Origin: Bacteriovoracaceae bacterium
GTDB lineage: Bacteria; Bdellovibrionota; Bacteriovoracia; Bacteriovoracales; Bacteriovoracaceae
NCBI GenBank assembly: GCA_028378565.1
Contig: JAONMX010000008.1
Location: forward strand, 1-45,778
DNA length: 45,778 bases
Reading direction: 5' to 3'
Every line of letters starts with the position of its first letter. The first letter of the stretch is position 1. The position numbers and the translations under genes were made by a program. Shown one piece after another: positions 8,646-17,425 of the stretch. The notes beneath the pieces were generated by a model, which was not told where the DNA came from, searched no databases, and saw only the letters and a program-made list of their open reading frames with translations.

Positions 8646-10204
8646 AGTTGGATATTCCCATGTTTACGACTAGGTAACTCTACTTTCTTATCTTTTAAAA
8701 CTTTTAAATAGTTATAAATTCTTAAGCGAGTCTCTTCTGGTAAAATAACTGAATCAACATACCCTAATTCAGCGGCTCTATAAGGATTGGCAAATTGCTC
8801 TTCATAGTTTGCAACTAGCTCAGCTTTTTTCTTATCAAAAGCATCACCCTCTAAGCCTTTCAGTTCATTTCTAAAAATAATATTAACAGCACCATCAGCA
8901 CCCATAACGGCAATTTCAGCTGTCGGGTAAGCTAGGTTAATATCCGCTCGTATATGCTTTGACGCCATAACATCATATGCACCACCATAAGCTTTTCTTG
9001 TTATCAAGGTAATCATTGGAACAGTAGCTTCCGCGTAAGCATAAAGAAGTTTTGAGCCATGAGTAATAATTCCACCATACTCTTGTGTTGTTCCTGGCAA
9101 GAATCCTGGTACATCAACTAAGGTTAAAATTGGAATATCAAATGAATCACAGAAACGTACAAAGCGAGCTGCCTTTCTTGAAGAATCAATATCAAGCACA
9201 CCTGCTAAAATTTGTGGTTGATTAGCAACTATCCCTACTTTAATTCCACCGATAGAAGCGTAACCACAAATAATATTTTTAGCATAATCTTTATGTATCT
9301 CTAAGAAGTGACCATCATCAACAACATCAAAAATAATTTCTTTCATGTCATATGGTTTTTTAGGGTTTGCCGGGACTGTCTCTTTAATCTTATTATTATC
9401 TCTAAAGATAGGATCACTAGTATGTTTTAAAGTTGGTTTTCTATAATTCGAAGCAGGAAGATAAGTCATCAACTCTCTTACTCTTTCAAAACATTCATCT
9501 TCATCTATACATTTAAATTGGGCCACACCAGATTTTTCATTATGTGTAGCTGCACCACCAAGTTCTTCTTTCGTTACTTCTTCGTGAGTTACAGTTTTAA
9601 TTACTTCAGGACCTGTAACAAACATGTAAGAAGATTTATCAACCATAAAGATGAAGTCTGTAATGGCCGGTGAATAAACAGCACCACCAGCACAAGGACC
9701 CATGATAAGAGAAATTTGTGGAATAACACCAGAGCACTTTACGTTACGATAAAAAATCTCGGCATAACCTGCAAGTGACTCAACACCTTCTTGAATTCTA
9801 GCTCCACCTGAATCATTGATTCCAATAATTGGTATTCTATTTTCAAGAGCGAAGTCCATTATCTTACATATTTTCTTTGCATGAGCAGCACCAAGTGCTC
9901 CTCCCCAACATGTAAAGTCTTGGGAATAAAGCGCAATCTTCTGACCGTTCATTTCCGCAATACCTGTGATAACTCCATCACCTAAATATTTATTTTTTTC
10001 CATTCCAAAAGAATTACATTTATGAGTAACGAATCTATCGAACTCTAAAAATGTTCCTGGATCGATTAATCTTTCGATTCTCTCGCGTGCAGTATATTTA
10101 CCTTGTGAATGTTGTTTTTCAATTCGTGCTTGTCCACCACCAAGAGCGGATTGCTCCCTTAGATCAACAAGATTTTGGCGTTTTTGCTCAAGCAATTCAG
10201 ACAT
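8642..10204 (-). CDS. pccB: Carboxyltransferase subunit of acyl-CoA carboxylase, probably propionyl-CoA carboxylase beta
   Basis: 520 residues, the normal length for PccB/AccD5-type carboxyltransferases. It has two crotonase-like halves: the N-terminal half with [12 protein letters not shown] and [12 protein letters not shown], and the C-terminal half with [25 protein letters not shown] and [11 protein letters not shown]. It transfers CO2 from carboxybiotin to the acyl-CoA. First gene of the pccB-accC-carrier-hflK-hflC operon. The AGGAGG ribosome binding site is 7 thymines from the ATG and sits in the 3' arm of a terminator-like hairpin, so initiation may be controlled by that structure. Propionyl-CoA specificity is inferred from the nearby mutase and MeaB genes. 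Confidence 0.92.
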   Translation of the reverse strand: MSELLEQKRQNLVDLREQSALGGGQARIEKQHSQGKYTARERIERLIDPGTFLEFDRFVTHKCNSFGMEKNKYLGDGVITGIAEMNGQKIALYSQDFTCWGGALGAAHAKKICKIMDFALENRIPIIGINDSGGARIQEGVESLAGYAEIFYRNVKCSGVIPQISLIMGPCAGGAVYSPAITDFIFMVDKSSYMFVTGPEVIKTVTHEEVTKEELGGAATHNEKSGVAQFKCIDEDECFERVRELMTYLPASNYRKPTLKHTSDPIFRDNNKIKETVPANPKKPYDMKEIIFDVVDDGHFLEIHKDYAKNIICGYASIGGIKVGIVANQPQILAGVLDIDSSRKAARFVRFCDSFDIPILTLVDVPGFLPGTTQEYGGIITHGSKLLYAYAEATVPMITLITRKAYGGAYDVMASKHIRADINLAYPTAEIAVMGADGAVNIIFRNELKGLEGDAFDKKKAELVANYEEQFANPYRAAELGYVDSVILPEETRLRIYNYLKVLKDKKVELPSRKHGNIQL

Positions 10205-10255
10205 AAAAAAACCTCCTAAAAGCCTTGATAATATACATTTTTGGCTCTTAGGAGG
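10205..10255 (-). terminator. Terminator-like hairpin carrying the pccB ribosome binding site
   Basis: On the minus strand CCTCCTAAGAGCC (10255-10243) pairs with GGCTTTTAGGAGG (10224-10212): 13 base pairs including one G-U, with an 18-base loop. Seven thymines (10211-10205) and then the pccB ATG follow directly. The structure looks like an intrinsic terminator for the sigma-54 regulator gene, yet the AGGAGG in its 3' arm is the pccB Shine-Dalgarno and the T-tract is the spacer to the start codon. Confidence 0.8.
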
Positions 10256-10280
10256 CTATTTCTTTGCGTTATCTTTAATG

Positions 10281-11870
10281 CTATTCGTTAGCTGCTTTTT
10301 TCCTCTTATCTAGGTCATACTTATCAACTTTCATAATTAAGCTTGCTCTTGAAACTCCAAGTTCCTTTGCTAGCTTTGACTTATTAAAGCTGCAGCGCTT
10401 CAAACCTTCCCTAATCATAATTGCTTCAAGCTCTTCAAGTGCAGTCTTTAGAGATCCGGATGTATTAATACCTTTTACAGCTCCATTCGAACTTCCACCT
10501 GCTCTTGCATTACCAACAGCTTCTTCAATTCTAAGGCTAAGTAGATCAGGAGTAATGATCTTGTCATCACCAGCAAGAACAACGAGTCTTTCGATTTCGT
10601 TTTCTAACTCTCTAACGTTACCTGGCCAATGATAATCAAGCATTTTTTCTAAACACTTCTTAGAGAATGTCTTTAGTGCTTGTCCCATTTCATCACATCT
10701 TTTCTTAAGGAAGTGATCCATTAGGATTGGAATATCATCATTTCTATCTCTCAATGGTGGTAAATCAATATTAATAACATTGATTCTGTAATAGAGATCT
10801 TCTCTAAACTCACCTTTTGACATCATTTCTTTAATATTTTTATTTGTAGCTGCAATTATTCTTACATCCGTTCTTTTTGGAGCATTAGCACCAACAGGAA
10901 GAAATGTTCCTTCTTGTAGAACCCTTAGAAGCTTAACCTGCATGGCCAGTGATGTATCACCAATCTCATCTAAGAACAGTGTTCCACCGTTTGCATTTTC
11001 AAAAAGTCCTTTCTTATCTTTAATCGCACCTGTAAACGCACCTTTCATATGTCCAAAAAGCTCTGAATCAAGAAGGTTGTCATTAAATGCTGAACAGTTT
11101 ACTGCTAAGAACATATTATCTTTTCTTGGTGAATAATAATGAACTGCTTTTGCCACAAGTTCCTTACCTGTTCCGTTTTCACCTTGAATAAATACACTCG
11201 CTTCTGATGACGAAACTTTTTCTAGTAATCTATAGATGTGTTGCATCTTCTTCGATTTACCAATCATCATATGATATCTGTACTTATCTCCTAACTCAGA
11301 GTTAAGTTCATTAATTCTTTCTTCTCTTTTACTAATTTCTTCATGAAACTCAATGATCTCTTCTGAAACGAGTTCTACTAGTTCTTCAAGATACTCAATA
11401 TCTACTGCAGACATTTTCTTTAAGTGACCCAAGGCGGATTTAGCATCCGATTCTGAAGCTCCACAATCAACCATTTGCTTTACCAGCTCAGTTTTTTCAT
11501 CATCAGTTATGCTATCGCTAACAAAAGGAAATGCCATAACGGTCCCCAAAAACTCTCCGTCAACCACAACCTTTGAAGCTACAAACTTAATATGCTTAAA
11601 AAATGAATCAGCAACAATTGTTTGATCAGAAACAGAACTAAAAACTTCCGAAACTTTTTCAAAGTCTTGTTGAATATATTCGTGACCTATAGACATTCCC
11701 ATCTGAACTTTAAAGAAATGATTCTTAAATTCATATCCCTTATCGAGATGTGTACTTTGAATCTTAGAGTTAGAATCGGCCCATAGTAGCTCAACTCCAT
11801 ACCACTTATTTAAAATTTGCTCGAGTTTTGAAATTACGTGCAAATTTCTCATATCTTTCCAGTTAATCAT
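10281..11870 (-). CDS. Sigma-54-dependent transcriptional activator (AAA+ and Fis-type HTH)
   Basis: 529 residues from the chosen start. An in-frame ATG lies 6 bases upstream (11876), but AGGAG at 11881-11877 abuts it and is 6 bases from the ATG at 11870. The first 180 or so residues resemble a GAF/PocR-type sensor domain, and a coiled-coil linker (about 160-195) follows. The AAA+ domain has Walker A GENGTGKE (about 230-237), the sigma-54-contacting GAFTGA loop (about 277-282), Walker B LFLDEIGD, and WPGNVREL near 415. A Fis-like helix-turn-helix ends the protein. There is no receiver domain, so it probably senses a ligand. It lies upstream of the carboxylase operon on the same strand; control of that operon is a guess. 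The 159-base upstream region holds an imperfect hairpin (11901-11921) and no confident promoter. Confidence 0.92.
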   Translation of the reverse strand: MINWKDMRNLHVISKLEQILNKWYGVELLWADSNSKIQSTHLDKGYEFKNHFFKVQMGMSIGHEYIQQDFEKVSEVFSSVSDQTIVADSFFKHIKFVASKVVVDGEFLGTVMAFPFVSDSITDDEKTELVKQMVDCGASESDAKSALGHLKKMSAVDIEYLEELVELVSEEIIEFHEEISKREERINELNSELGDKYRYHMMIGKSKKMQHIYRLLEKVSSSEASVFIQGENGTGKELVAKAVHYYSPRKDNMFLAVNCSAFNDNLLDSELFGHMKGAFTGAIKDKKGLFENANGGTLFLDEIGDTSLAMQVKLLRVLQEGTFLPVGANAPKRTDVRIIAATNKNIKEMMSKGEFREDLYYRINVINIDLPPLRDRNDDIPILMDHFLKKRCDEMGQALKTFSKKCLEKMLDYHWPGNVRELENEIERLVVLAGDDKIITPDLLSLRIEEAVGNARAGGSSNGAVKGINTSGSLKTALEELEAIMIREGLKRCSFNKSKLAKELGVSRASLIMKVDKYDLDKRKKAANE

Positions 11871-12035
11871 TACCATCTCCTGATGAAAAAATTTTGGGCC
11901 ACTGAATAAACATTTATCAGTAGTGTTTAACTTTTCGGCAACGATTTAAATTTACTTGAATATATAGTGTTAAATTGATCAACAGATGGACAATATCTGC
12001 CAAATTTACAATAGTTTCAGATAGTTAAGTGTGGA

Positions 12036-12644
12036 TTATTTTTGTACGTTTTTGCCCATAGAATTGAGATAAAACTCCATTCTTTGCCCAAATGAGCGGT
12101 GATTCCAGTCCTGAGCTCCAACGTACTTGTTTAAAGTTTTACCATCTTTTCGAAATAAATATGTCTCAGGAACCTTCACTGTACCAAATTCCGACAGTAG
12201 TGAACCGTCTTCATTATGGGCCAAAATAATATTATCTGGTAATTCGCCAAAACGCTTCATGAACTTTGTGATCAGAGGATCCTTATCATTCACAGACAGC
12301 AGTATACCATTAATGCCTTTGCCTTTTTGTGACTTAAGAAACTCTATAAAGTCAGGTAACTCGGCCTCACAAGGAGCACACCACGTTCCCCAAAAGTGAA
12401 CAAAAGCTAGCTTTGCCCCATTTCTAAACATAGTCTCAGGATTTACAACAAAGTCTTTTTTAAATTCTTTTAATTGAAAACTAGGTAACTTCTTAAGGAT
12501 AAGCTGATTTTCATTATTCGTTACTCTTTCAATTTCTTTCTTCGATACAACTGAATAGCCCAATGTAATGGCAAACATTAAAGATAAAATGGATATTTTA
12601 GTAGACCATGGTAAATTTTTTGAACTGGCTTTTGTGTTGCTCAT
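12036..12644 (-). CDS. Membrane-anchored TlpA/ResA-like thiol-disulfide oxidoreductase
   Basis: 202 residues. A short positively charged N-terminus and one hydrophobic segment (about 16-34) predict a membrane anchor with the thioredoxin domain outside the cytoplasm. The redox motif WCAPC has its cysteines at 89 and 92, and a cis-proline appears in KVPETYLF, as expected for TlpA/ResA/DsbE proteins that reduce cysteines in cytochrome c maturation or in periplasmic proteins. No cytochrome genes are adjacent, so the partner is unknown. Its Shine-Dalgarno sequence (AGGAGG, 12661-12656) lies 11 bases from the ATG within the terminator hairpin that follows rplQ. It may therefore be expressed mainly by read-through or from a weak promoter in front. 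Confidence 0.85.
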   Translation of the reverse strand: MSNTKASSKNLPWSTKISILSLMFAITLGYSVVSKKEIERVTNNENQLILKKLPSFQLKEFKKDFVVNPETMFRNGAKLAFVHFWGTWCAPCEAELPDFIEFLKSQKGKGINGILLSVNDKDPLITKFMKRFGELPDNIILAHNEDGSLLSEFGTVKVPETYLFRKDGKTLNKYVGAQDWNHRSFGQRMEFYLNSMGKNVQK

Positions 12645-12646
12645 AT

Positions 12647-12677
12647 AAAAAAAGACCTCCTATTCAGGAGGTCTTTT
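12647..12677 (-). terminator. Intrinsic terminator at the end of the S10-spc-alpha cluster, containing the next gene's ribosome binding site
   Basis: A perfect 12-bp stem (12666-12677 with 12650-12661), loop of 4 bases, then an unbroken run of seven T on the minus strand ending at 12647. The stem carries AAAAGACCTCCT and AGGAGGTCTTTT, so it could also work on the plus strand. The thioredoxin gene's ATG (12644) begins two bases after the T-tract, and its AGGAGG is within the stem. Confidence 0.85.
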
Positions 12678-12704
12678 ATAACTGCGTTTTATTAAGATGT
12701 CCAA
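12675..12704 (-). promoter_or_regulatory. Weak candidate promoter for the thioredoxin gene
   Basis: TTGGAC (12704-12699) and TATAAA (12680-12675) on the minus strand are 18 bases apart. The -10 is good, the -35 poor. Transcription would begin inside the 5' arm of the terminator hairpin and so weaken the structure that hides the ribosome binding site. Low confidence. Confidence 0.25.
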
Positions 12705-12739
12705 AACCATTTGTTGAACGAAGCTTGAATTACTTCAAA

Positions 12740-13096
12740 CTAGTCAACTAATGCAATGAAACTCATTTTAGCATTGTCACCAACTCTACCATCGGCAAGT
12801 TTAAGAATTCTAGTGTAACCACCACTTCTTTCTTTAAACTTTGGTGCAACATTACCAAAAAGCTTTTGTACAGCATCTTTGTCGTTTAATTTTCTAAAAG
12901 CAAGTCTTCTATTTGCAACAGTATCATTCTTTGCAATAGTGATTAGTTTTTCAACAAATCCTTGAATCGCTTTACATTTTGCATGTGTCGTCTTGATCTT
13001 ACCGTGATCAATAACTTCAATAGCAAGGTTTCTCATTAGAGACTTTCTATGAGAAGGGTTGTTCCCGATTTTATATTTTCTTCTTTGATGTCTCAT
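12740..13096 (-). CDS. rplQ: 50S ribosomal protein L17
   Basis: 118 residues, family-typical length. The N-terminal MRHQRRKYKIG and SHRKSLMRNL segments are diagnostic of L17, which sits near the polypeptide exit tunnel on the large subunit. AAGGAG precedes the ATG by 8 bases. It is the last gene of the alpha operon, 29 bases after rpoA, and is followed by a strong terminator about 60 bases downstream. Confidence 0.97.
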   Translation of the reverse strand: MRHQRRKYKIGNNPSHRKSLMRNLAIEVIDHGKIKTTHAKCKAIQGFVEKLITIAKNDTVANRRLAFRKLNDKDAVQKLFGNVAPKFKERSGGYTRILKLADGRVGDNAKMSFIALVD

Positions 13097-13125
13097 AACA
13101 TTAGCTCCTTCAACTCAGCTAGCTT

Positions 13126-14151
13126 CTACTCACCGTCTTTCTTGTCCTGAAGATCTTTCATGATGTTATCAACTTTCATTCCAAGACCCAGACCCATATG
13201 AGAAAGAATTTCTTTAATTTCATTTAATGACTTACGTCCAAAGTTCTTTGTTCTTAACATTTCACCTTCGGTCTTAGAAACAAGCTCGTAAATGTACTTA
13301 ATATTTGCATTCTGTAAACAGTTTGCAGAACGTACAGATAGTTCAAGTTCAGACACTGGCTTAAGAAGAAAGTTATTAGTTGGAGATTGCTGTTGAACAG
13401 GCTTATTGCTCTCTAATCTTACTACTTCTTCTTCATCTTCAAAGTTAAGGAAAACAGTAAGTTGATCTCTTAAGATTTTTGCTGAATATGCAACAGCATC
13501 ATGAGGATCAATACCATTATTTGTCCAAACTTCTAATGTAAGCTTATCAAAGTCAGTTCTTTTACCAACACGAGAGTTTGTTACTGTGTAATTTACTCTG
13601 TGAACAGGTGAAAAAAGTGTATCAAGATAAATCCAACCAACTGGAAGATCAAAAGTCTCTTTATTATCAAGAGCCGTTACATAACCTTTCCCTCTAGCAA
13701 TTTTAAGTTCCATTTTTATAGAACCGCCAGAAGAAACGTTACAGATTGTATGATCTGGATTTAAAACTTCTACACTTGCATTCTCAGCGATGTCACTAGC
13801 TTTAATAGGACCTTCACCAGATTTTTCAAGTGTTAATACAAGATCTTCTTTACTCTTAAGCATGAAATGTACTTCTTTCAAGTTAAGGATAATTTCAGAA
13901 ACTTCTTCTTTAACGTTATTAATTGTTCCAAACTCATGGTCAACACCATCAATTCTAATAGCAACAATACCAGCACCCTGAAGTGATGATAAAAGTACTC
14001 TTCTTAATGAGTTACCAAGTGTTTGTCCGTAACCTCTTTCAAGAGGCTTCGCTACAAATTTTCCATATGCTGTTTGAGATGATTCATGATCAGGCTCAAG
14101 AGCTACTGGTCTAATCATACTATTCCAGTTTTTTTCTACAAATGTATCCAT
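13126..14151 (-). CDS. rpoA: RNA polymerase alpha subunit
   Basis: 341 residues. The N-terminal domain, which drives dimerisation and polymerase assembly, is marked by [17 protein letters not shown]. The C-terminal domain (about 265-330) has [11 protein letters not shown] and the [14 protein letters not shown] helix that contacts UP elements and activators. The family is usually about 330 residues, so this is full length. AAGGAG stands 9 bases before the ATG. It follows rpsK by 27 bases; the rpsD gene that commonly lies between them is absent. Confidence 0.97.
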   Translation of the reverse strand: MDTFVEKNWNSMIRPVALEPDHESSQTAYGKFVAKPLERGYGQTLGNSLRRVLLSSLQGAGIVAIRIDGVDHEFGTINNVKEEVSEIILNLKEVHFMLKSKEDLVLTLEKSGEGPIKASDIAENASVEVLNPDHTICNVSSGGSIKMELKIARGKGYVTALDNKETFDLPVGWIYLDTLFSPVHRVNYTVTNSRVGKRTDFDKLTLEVWTNNGIDPHDAVAYSAKILRDQLTVFLNFEDEEEVVRLESNKPVQQQSPTNNFLLKPVSELELSVRSANCLQNANIKYIYELVSKTEGEMLRTKNFGRKSLNEIKEILSHMGLGLGMKVDNIMKDLQDKKDGE

Positions 14152-14178
14152 TCTAAGGGTCTCCTTATAATATAAGTC

Positions 14179-14562
14179 TTATACTCTTCTTCTTTTTGGT
14201 GCACGACATCCATTATGTGGAATCGGACTTCTATCTGCAACAGATGTTACTCTCAAACCAGCCTGAAGTAGAGCACGGATAGCATTTTCACGTCCCGCAC
14301 CTGGACCTTTTACACGAACTTCAACAGTACCTAGACCATGTTCCATAGCTCTCTTAGCAGCTTCTAAAGCAGCTGATTGAGCAGCAAATGGAGTTGATTT
14401 CTTAGATCCTCTGAAACCTAATTGACCAGCGCTAGCCCATGCAATTGCGTTTCCTTGAGTATCTGTAAACGTAACAATAGTGTTATTGAAAGATGCCTGA
14501 ATGTGACAAATTCCAGTACTAATATTCTTTTTAACTTTTTTCTTTGTTGTTTTCTTAACCAT
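14179..14562 (-). CDS. rpsK: 30S ribosomal protein S11
   Basis: 127 residues. The core [12 protein letters not shown] and the C-terminal [12 protein letters not shown] signature are S11, a platform protein that contacts 16S rRNA near the mRNA exit. The N-terminus is lysine-rich. The AGGAGG ribosome binding site overlaps the stop codon of rpsM, 10 bases upstream, so the two genes are closely coupled. Confidence 0.97.
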   Translation of the reverse strand: MVKKTTKKKVKKNISTGICHIQASFNNTIVTFTDTQGNAIAWASAGQLGFRGSKKSTPFAAQSAALEAAKRAMEHGLGTVEVRVKGPGAGRENAIRALLQAGLRVTSVADRSPIPHNGCRAPKRRRV

Positions 14563-14572
14563 GATAGTCCTC

Positions 14573-14956
14573 CTACTTCAATGACTTAACGGACTTTTTA
14601 CCAGCAATCGCAACAGCTTTACCTTTACGAGTCCTCGCGTTGGTACTTGTTCTTTGACCACGAACTGGTAGGCCTCTTCTGTGGCGAACTCCACGATAGC
14701 AACCTAAATCTTTTAGTCTTTTGATGTTCAGTCCAACTTCTCTTCGTAGATCACCTTCAACATTGTAATCTTCTTCAAGAATCTTTCTGATAGTTTGAAC
14801 TTCCTCTTCAGTCAGTTCGTTAGAATTTCTGGTTAATTCGATATTTGCTTTCTCTAGAACTTCAACAGCAACTTGAGGTCCAACACCATATAGTGATGTA
14901 AGAGCCACTCTCATTACCTTATTTCTAGGAATATCAACACCAAGAATACGCGCCAT
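14573..14956 (-). CDS. rpsM: 30S ribosomal protein S13
   Basis: 127 residues starting [13 protein letters not shown]. The helix-hairpin-helix part (LYGVGPQVA) and the C-terminal [19 protein letters not shown] tail are typical of S13, a head protein that contacts the P-site tRNA and forms bridge B1 to the large subunit. AGGAG precedes the ATG at good spacing. First S-gene of the alpha section, 22 bases after rpmJ. Confidence 0.97.
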   Translation of the reverse strand: MARILGVDIPRNKVMRVALTSLYGVGPQVAVEVLEKANIELTRNSNELTEEEVQTIRKILEEDYNVEGDLRREVGLNIKRLKDLGCYRGVRHRRGLPVRGQRTSTNARTRKGKAVAIAGKKSVKSLK

Positions 14957-14978
14957 AGCTACACTCCTATTTAAATTA

Positions 14979-15095
14979 TTATCCCTGCTTTTGTTTATGC
15001 TTCGGACTTACCTTACATACAACTCTCAGGATTCCTTTTCTTTTTACAACTTTACAGTCTTTACAGATCTTTTTAACAGATGCTCGAACTTTCAT
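14979..15095 (-). CDS. rpmJ: 50S ribosomal protein L36 (zinc-binding form)
   Basis: A short gene of 38 residues read directly from the minus strand: it begins [17 protein letters not shown] and ends at the TAA at 14981-14979. The CxxC pair (residues 11 and 14), a third cysteine (27) and a histidine (33) form the zinc ribbon of the C+ type of L36. Such short proteins are easily missed. It sits between infA (40 bases) and rpsM (22 bases), its usual place. Confidence 0.95.
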   Translation of the reverse strand: MKVRASVKKICKDCKVVKRKGILRVVCKVSPKHKQKQG

Positions 15096-15135
15096 TTCAA
15101 CGTCCTTTCTTAACTAACTTAAACTACTTATAACG

Positions 15136-15360
15136 TTATCTACCCTTACTTCGGTAAGTAATCCTACCTTTGCCTAGGTCATATTTACTAATTTCTACTA
15201 AAACTTTGTCACCTGGTAATATTTTAATAAAGTGCATTCTCATTTTCCCACTAATGTGAGCAATGATTGAGTGGCCATTTGGCAACTTCACTTTAAACTT
15301 TGTATTAGGCAGAAGCTCCATCACTTCACCTTCAACTTCAATAGTCTCTTTATCAGTCAT
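15136..15360 (-). CDS. infA: Translation initiation factor IF-1
   Basis: 74 residues forming one S1-like OB fold: [37 protein letters not shown] and a C-terminal [12 protein letters not shown]-1 occupies the ribosomal A site during initiation and assists IF-2 and IF-3. The ATG has only a weak upstream purine tract (GGGT). It is separated from adk by 83 bases, where map or secondary promoters are often found; here map is absent and a possible promoter is present. Confidence 0.96.
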   Translation of the reverse strand: MTDKETIEVEGEVMELLPNTKFKVKLPNGHSIIAHISGKMRMHFIKILPGDKVLVEISKYDLGKGRITYRSKGR

Positions 15361-15392
15361 TATTACCCATTCACAAAATATTGCGTCTAGCT

Positions 15393-15421
15393 TGTATATA
15401 CGGGCCCAAGCTATTATGCAA
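15393..15421 (-). promoter_or_regulatory. Possible promoter upstream of infA
   Basis: On the minus strand TTGCAT (15421-15416), 17 bases, TATACA (15398-15393). The match is moderate. It lies in the 83-base adk-infA gap and overlaps a 6-bp inverted repeat (AGCTTG ... CAAGCT). It could boost infA-rpmJ and the alpha operon independently of the upstream genes. Confidence 0.35.
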
Positions 15422-15443
15422 GTTATTAAAACAAAGTTTTTTT

Positions 15444-16085
15444 CTAATTCTTTACTGTATTCTCAAGCTGTTCAAAGACCCCGTCTGCCCCTTTAGAAGC
15501 ATCAAGTCTCGTAAGCTTGCCCTGAGATTCGTAATACTCAAGCACTGGTTCAATAGTGTTTTTAAACACTTCCAAGCGAGTAACTACGGTCTCTTTATTA
15601 TCATCTTTTCTTTGTGCTAGGTTTGTTCCTTTGCACTTATCACAAACACCTTCAACTTTTGGTGCCTTGCTTAGTAAGTTGTAGATTTCACCACAATCGT
15701 CACATGTTCTTCTGTTTATTAGCCTCTCAGCTAACTTATCTAGATCGATATCAAAATATACGGCCTTAGAGGCATGTTCTTTAATAAGTACGTCATCTAA
15801 AAGTTTTGCTTGCTCTATGTTTCGAGGAAATCCATCAAAAATATATGCATTCGTATCTAGATCACAATTTGAACTTAACAACTCTAAAACAGTATTATCA
15901 TCAACAAGCTTTCCCTCGTTCATAATACTTTGAACTCTATTTCCTAACTCTGAACCAGAGCTAATTTCGCTTCTTAATAGTTCACCTGTTGATATATGAG
16001 TATATGAAAGTTCAGACACAAGTCTTGCGGCTTGTGTCCCTTTCCCTGACCCGGGTGCACCTAATAAAATTAACTGTGGCTTCAT
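15444..16085 (-). CDS. adk: Adenylate kinase
   Basis: 213 residues, long-form bacterial enzyme. P-loop [12 protein letters not shown] at the N-terminus, the DGFPRN motif, and a LID domain with four cysteines in two CxxC-type pairs (CDDC, CDKC), so a structural zinc site is expected. It interconverts ATP plus AMP with two ADP in the cytosol. Its ATG directly follows the secY stop codon with no gap, so translation is probably coupled to secY. The spc-operon location is common in bacteria. Confidence 0.96.
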   Translation of the reverse strand: MKPQLILLGAPGSGKGTQAARLVSELSYTHISTGELLRSEISSGSELGNRVQSIMNEGKLVDDNTVLELLSSNCDLDTNAYIFDGFPRNIEQAKLLDDVLIKEHASKAVYFDIDLDKLAERLINRRTCDDCGEIYNLLSKAPKVEGVCDKCKGTNLAQRKDDNKETVVTRLEVFKNTIEPVLEYYESQGKLTRLDASKGADGVFEQLENTVKN

Positions 16086-17396
16086 TTAGAACCTTCTATT
16101 TGAACCTTTATATTTTCCACGTGATTTATGAGCAGTCTCATACTTATCAGCGTACATAAAAGATTGAATATTCATCATAACTCTAATTGAAACACTCACT
16201 AAGATGAGAAGAGCTGTCCCTCCAAATCTTGTGTTTGCTCCGGTAATTAAAGTAGGAGAAATACAGATTACTATTAAATAAATTGAACCGAAGAAGGTAA
16301 GTCTATTTAGCATAAAGTCTAAATAGTCTTTTGTTTGTGTTCCTGGTCTTAAACCTGGAATAAAAGCATTATTCTTCTGTAACATTTCTGAAATTTTCTT
16401 TGTTTTAAACTGAATTGGTGCATAAAAGTAAGCCATGTACGCAATCAGTACTGCAAAAAAGATATTAAATAATAATTGTCCTGGGTATAGTGACTGTTGA
16501 ATAGTATCCAAATATGGCTTCAACGGACTTTCATTACTTACAAAGCTTGCAAATGTAGCAGGAGCTGCAAGAAGTGAAGAAGCTAGGATAGGAGGCATAA
16601 CTCCACCAGTATCGACTCTCATTGGAAGAGTTTGAGCTCCGCCATATACTCTATTGTGAACAACTTTCTTTGCATATTGTACCGGAACGGCCCTAAAGGA
16701 TCGCTCAATAAAGGCAACAATATAAAACGCAACTATAATGACAGCAAAAGTTAAAAGAAGAGAAAAGCCTGAAAGCTCACCATTTCTAAAAAGAGTCATT
16801 TTTTGAATAATTTCAGATGGTAATTCAACAGCAATACCTGCAAAGATAATGAGAGATACACCATTCTCTAAACCAAACTCTGTGATTCTTTCCCCTAGCC
16901 ATAATAGAAACATTGTTCCAGCTGCTAAAGTAATCATTGTTGTTAATCTAAAAAGCATACCTGGTTCAGGTATAACCGGTATTCCGCCTGGGCTTTTGAA
17001 AGACTCAAAAACTGCTGCCATACCGTAACCCTGTACACAACATAAAGCTACAGTTGCATATCGAGTCCATTTTTGAATTTTCTTATGTCCTTCTTGGTCC
17101 TCTTGCATTTCAGCAAGCTGAGGAATTACCTCACCAAGTAAACTGAAAATAATAGATGTTGTAATATAAGGCATAATCCCTAGCGCAAGCACTGAGAACC
17201 TTTTGAAAGCACCACCGGAGAACGTATTGATAAGATCAAAAATCCCACCGCCACCTTCAGCGAAGTATGCTTGAACAGCAGACCCGTCTACACCTGGAAC
17301 AGGTATTTGGGCTGCCATTCTAAATACAAATAATAATAATAGTGTGAAGAAAATTTTCTTCTTGAGCTCTTCGATTTTTCCTTGAGCGGATGACAT
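16086..17396 (-). CDS. secY: Protein translocase subunit SecY
   Basis: 436 residues and about ten hydrophobic membrane segments, the channel of the Sec translocon in the inner membrane. Recognisable segments are QIPVPGVD near the N-terminus, LGIMPYITTSII in TM2, the basic ERSFRAVPVQYAKK loop and the FIPGLRPG stretch, which matches a conserved cytosolic loop. Its partner SecE is encoded upstream in the same supercluster. It lies 29 bases after rplO and abuts adk. Confidence 0.97.
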   Translation of the reverse strand: MSSAQGKIEELKKKIFFTLLLLFVFRMAAQIPVPGVDGSAVQAYFAEGGGGIFDLINTFSGGAFKRFSVLALGIMPYITTSIIFSLLGEVIPQLAEMQEDQEGHKKIQKWTRYATVALCCVQGYGMAAVFESFKSPGGIPVIPEPGMLFRLTTMITLAAGTMFLLWLGERITEFGLENGVSLIIFAGIAVELPSEIIQKMTLFRNGELSGFSLLLTFAVIIVAFYIVAFIERSFRAVPVQYAKKVVHNRVYGGAQTLPMRVDTGGVMPPILASSLLAAPATFASFVSNESPLKPYLDTIQQSLYPGQLLFNIFFAVLIAYMAYFYAPIQFKTKKISEMLQKNNAFIPGLRPGTQTKDYLDFMLNRLTFFGSIYLIVICISPTLITGANTRFGGTALLILVSVSIRVMMNIQSFMYADKYETAHKSRGKYKGSNRRF

Positions 17397-17425
17397 TACG
17401 GAACTTCCTTTTCAAAAAAACTATA

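Noticed and set aside
11985-12010. Possible sigma-54 promoter (TTGGCA ... TTGTC on the minus strand) upstream of the regulator
   Set aside because: The GG-N10-GC spacing and the GC of the -12 element are not met.
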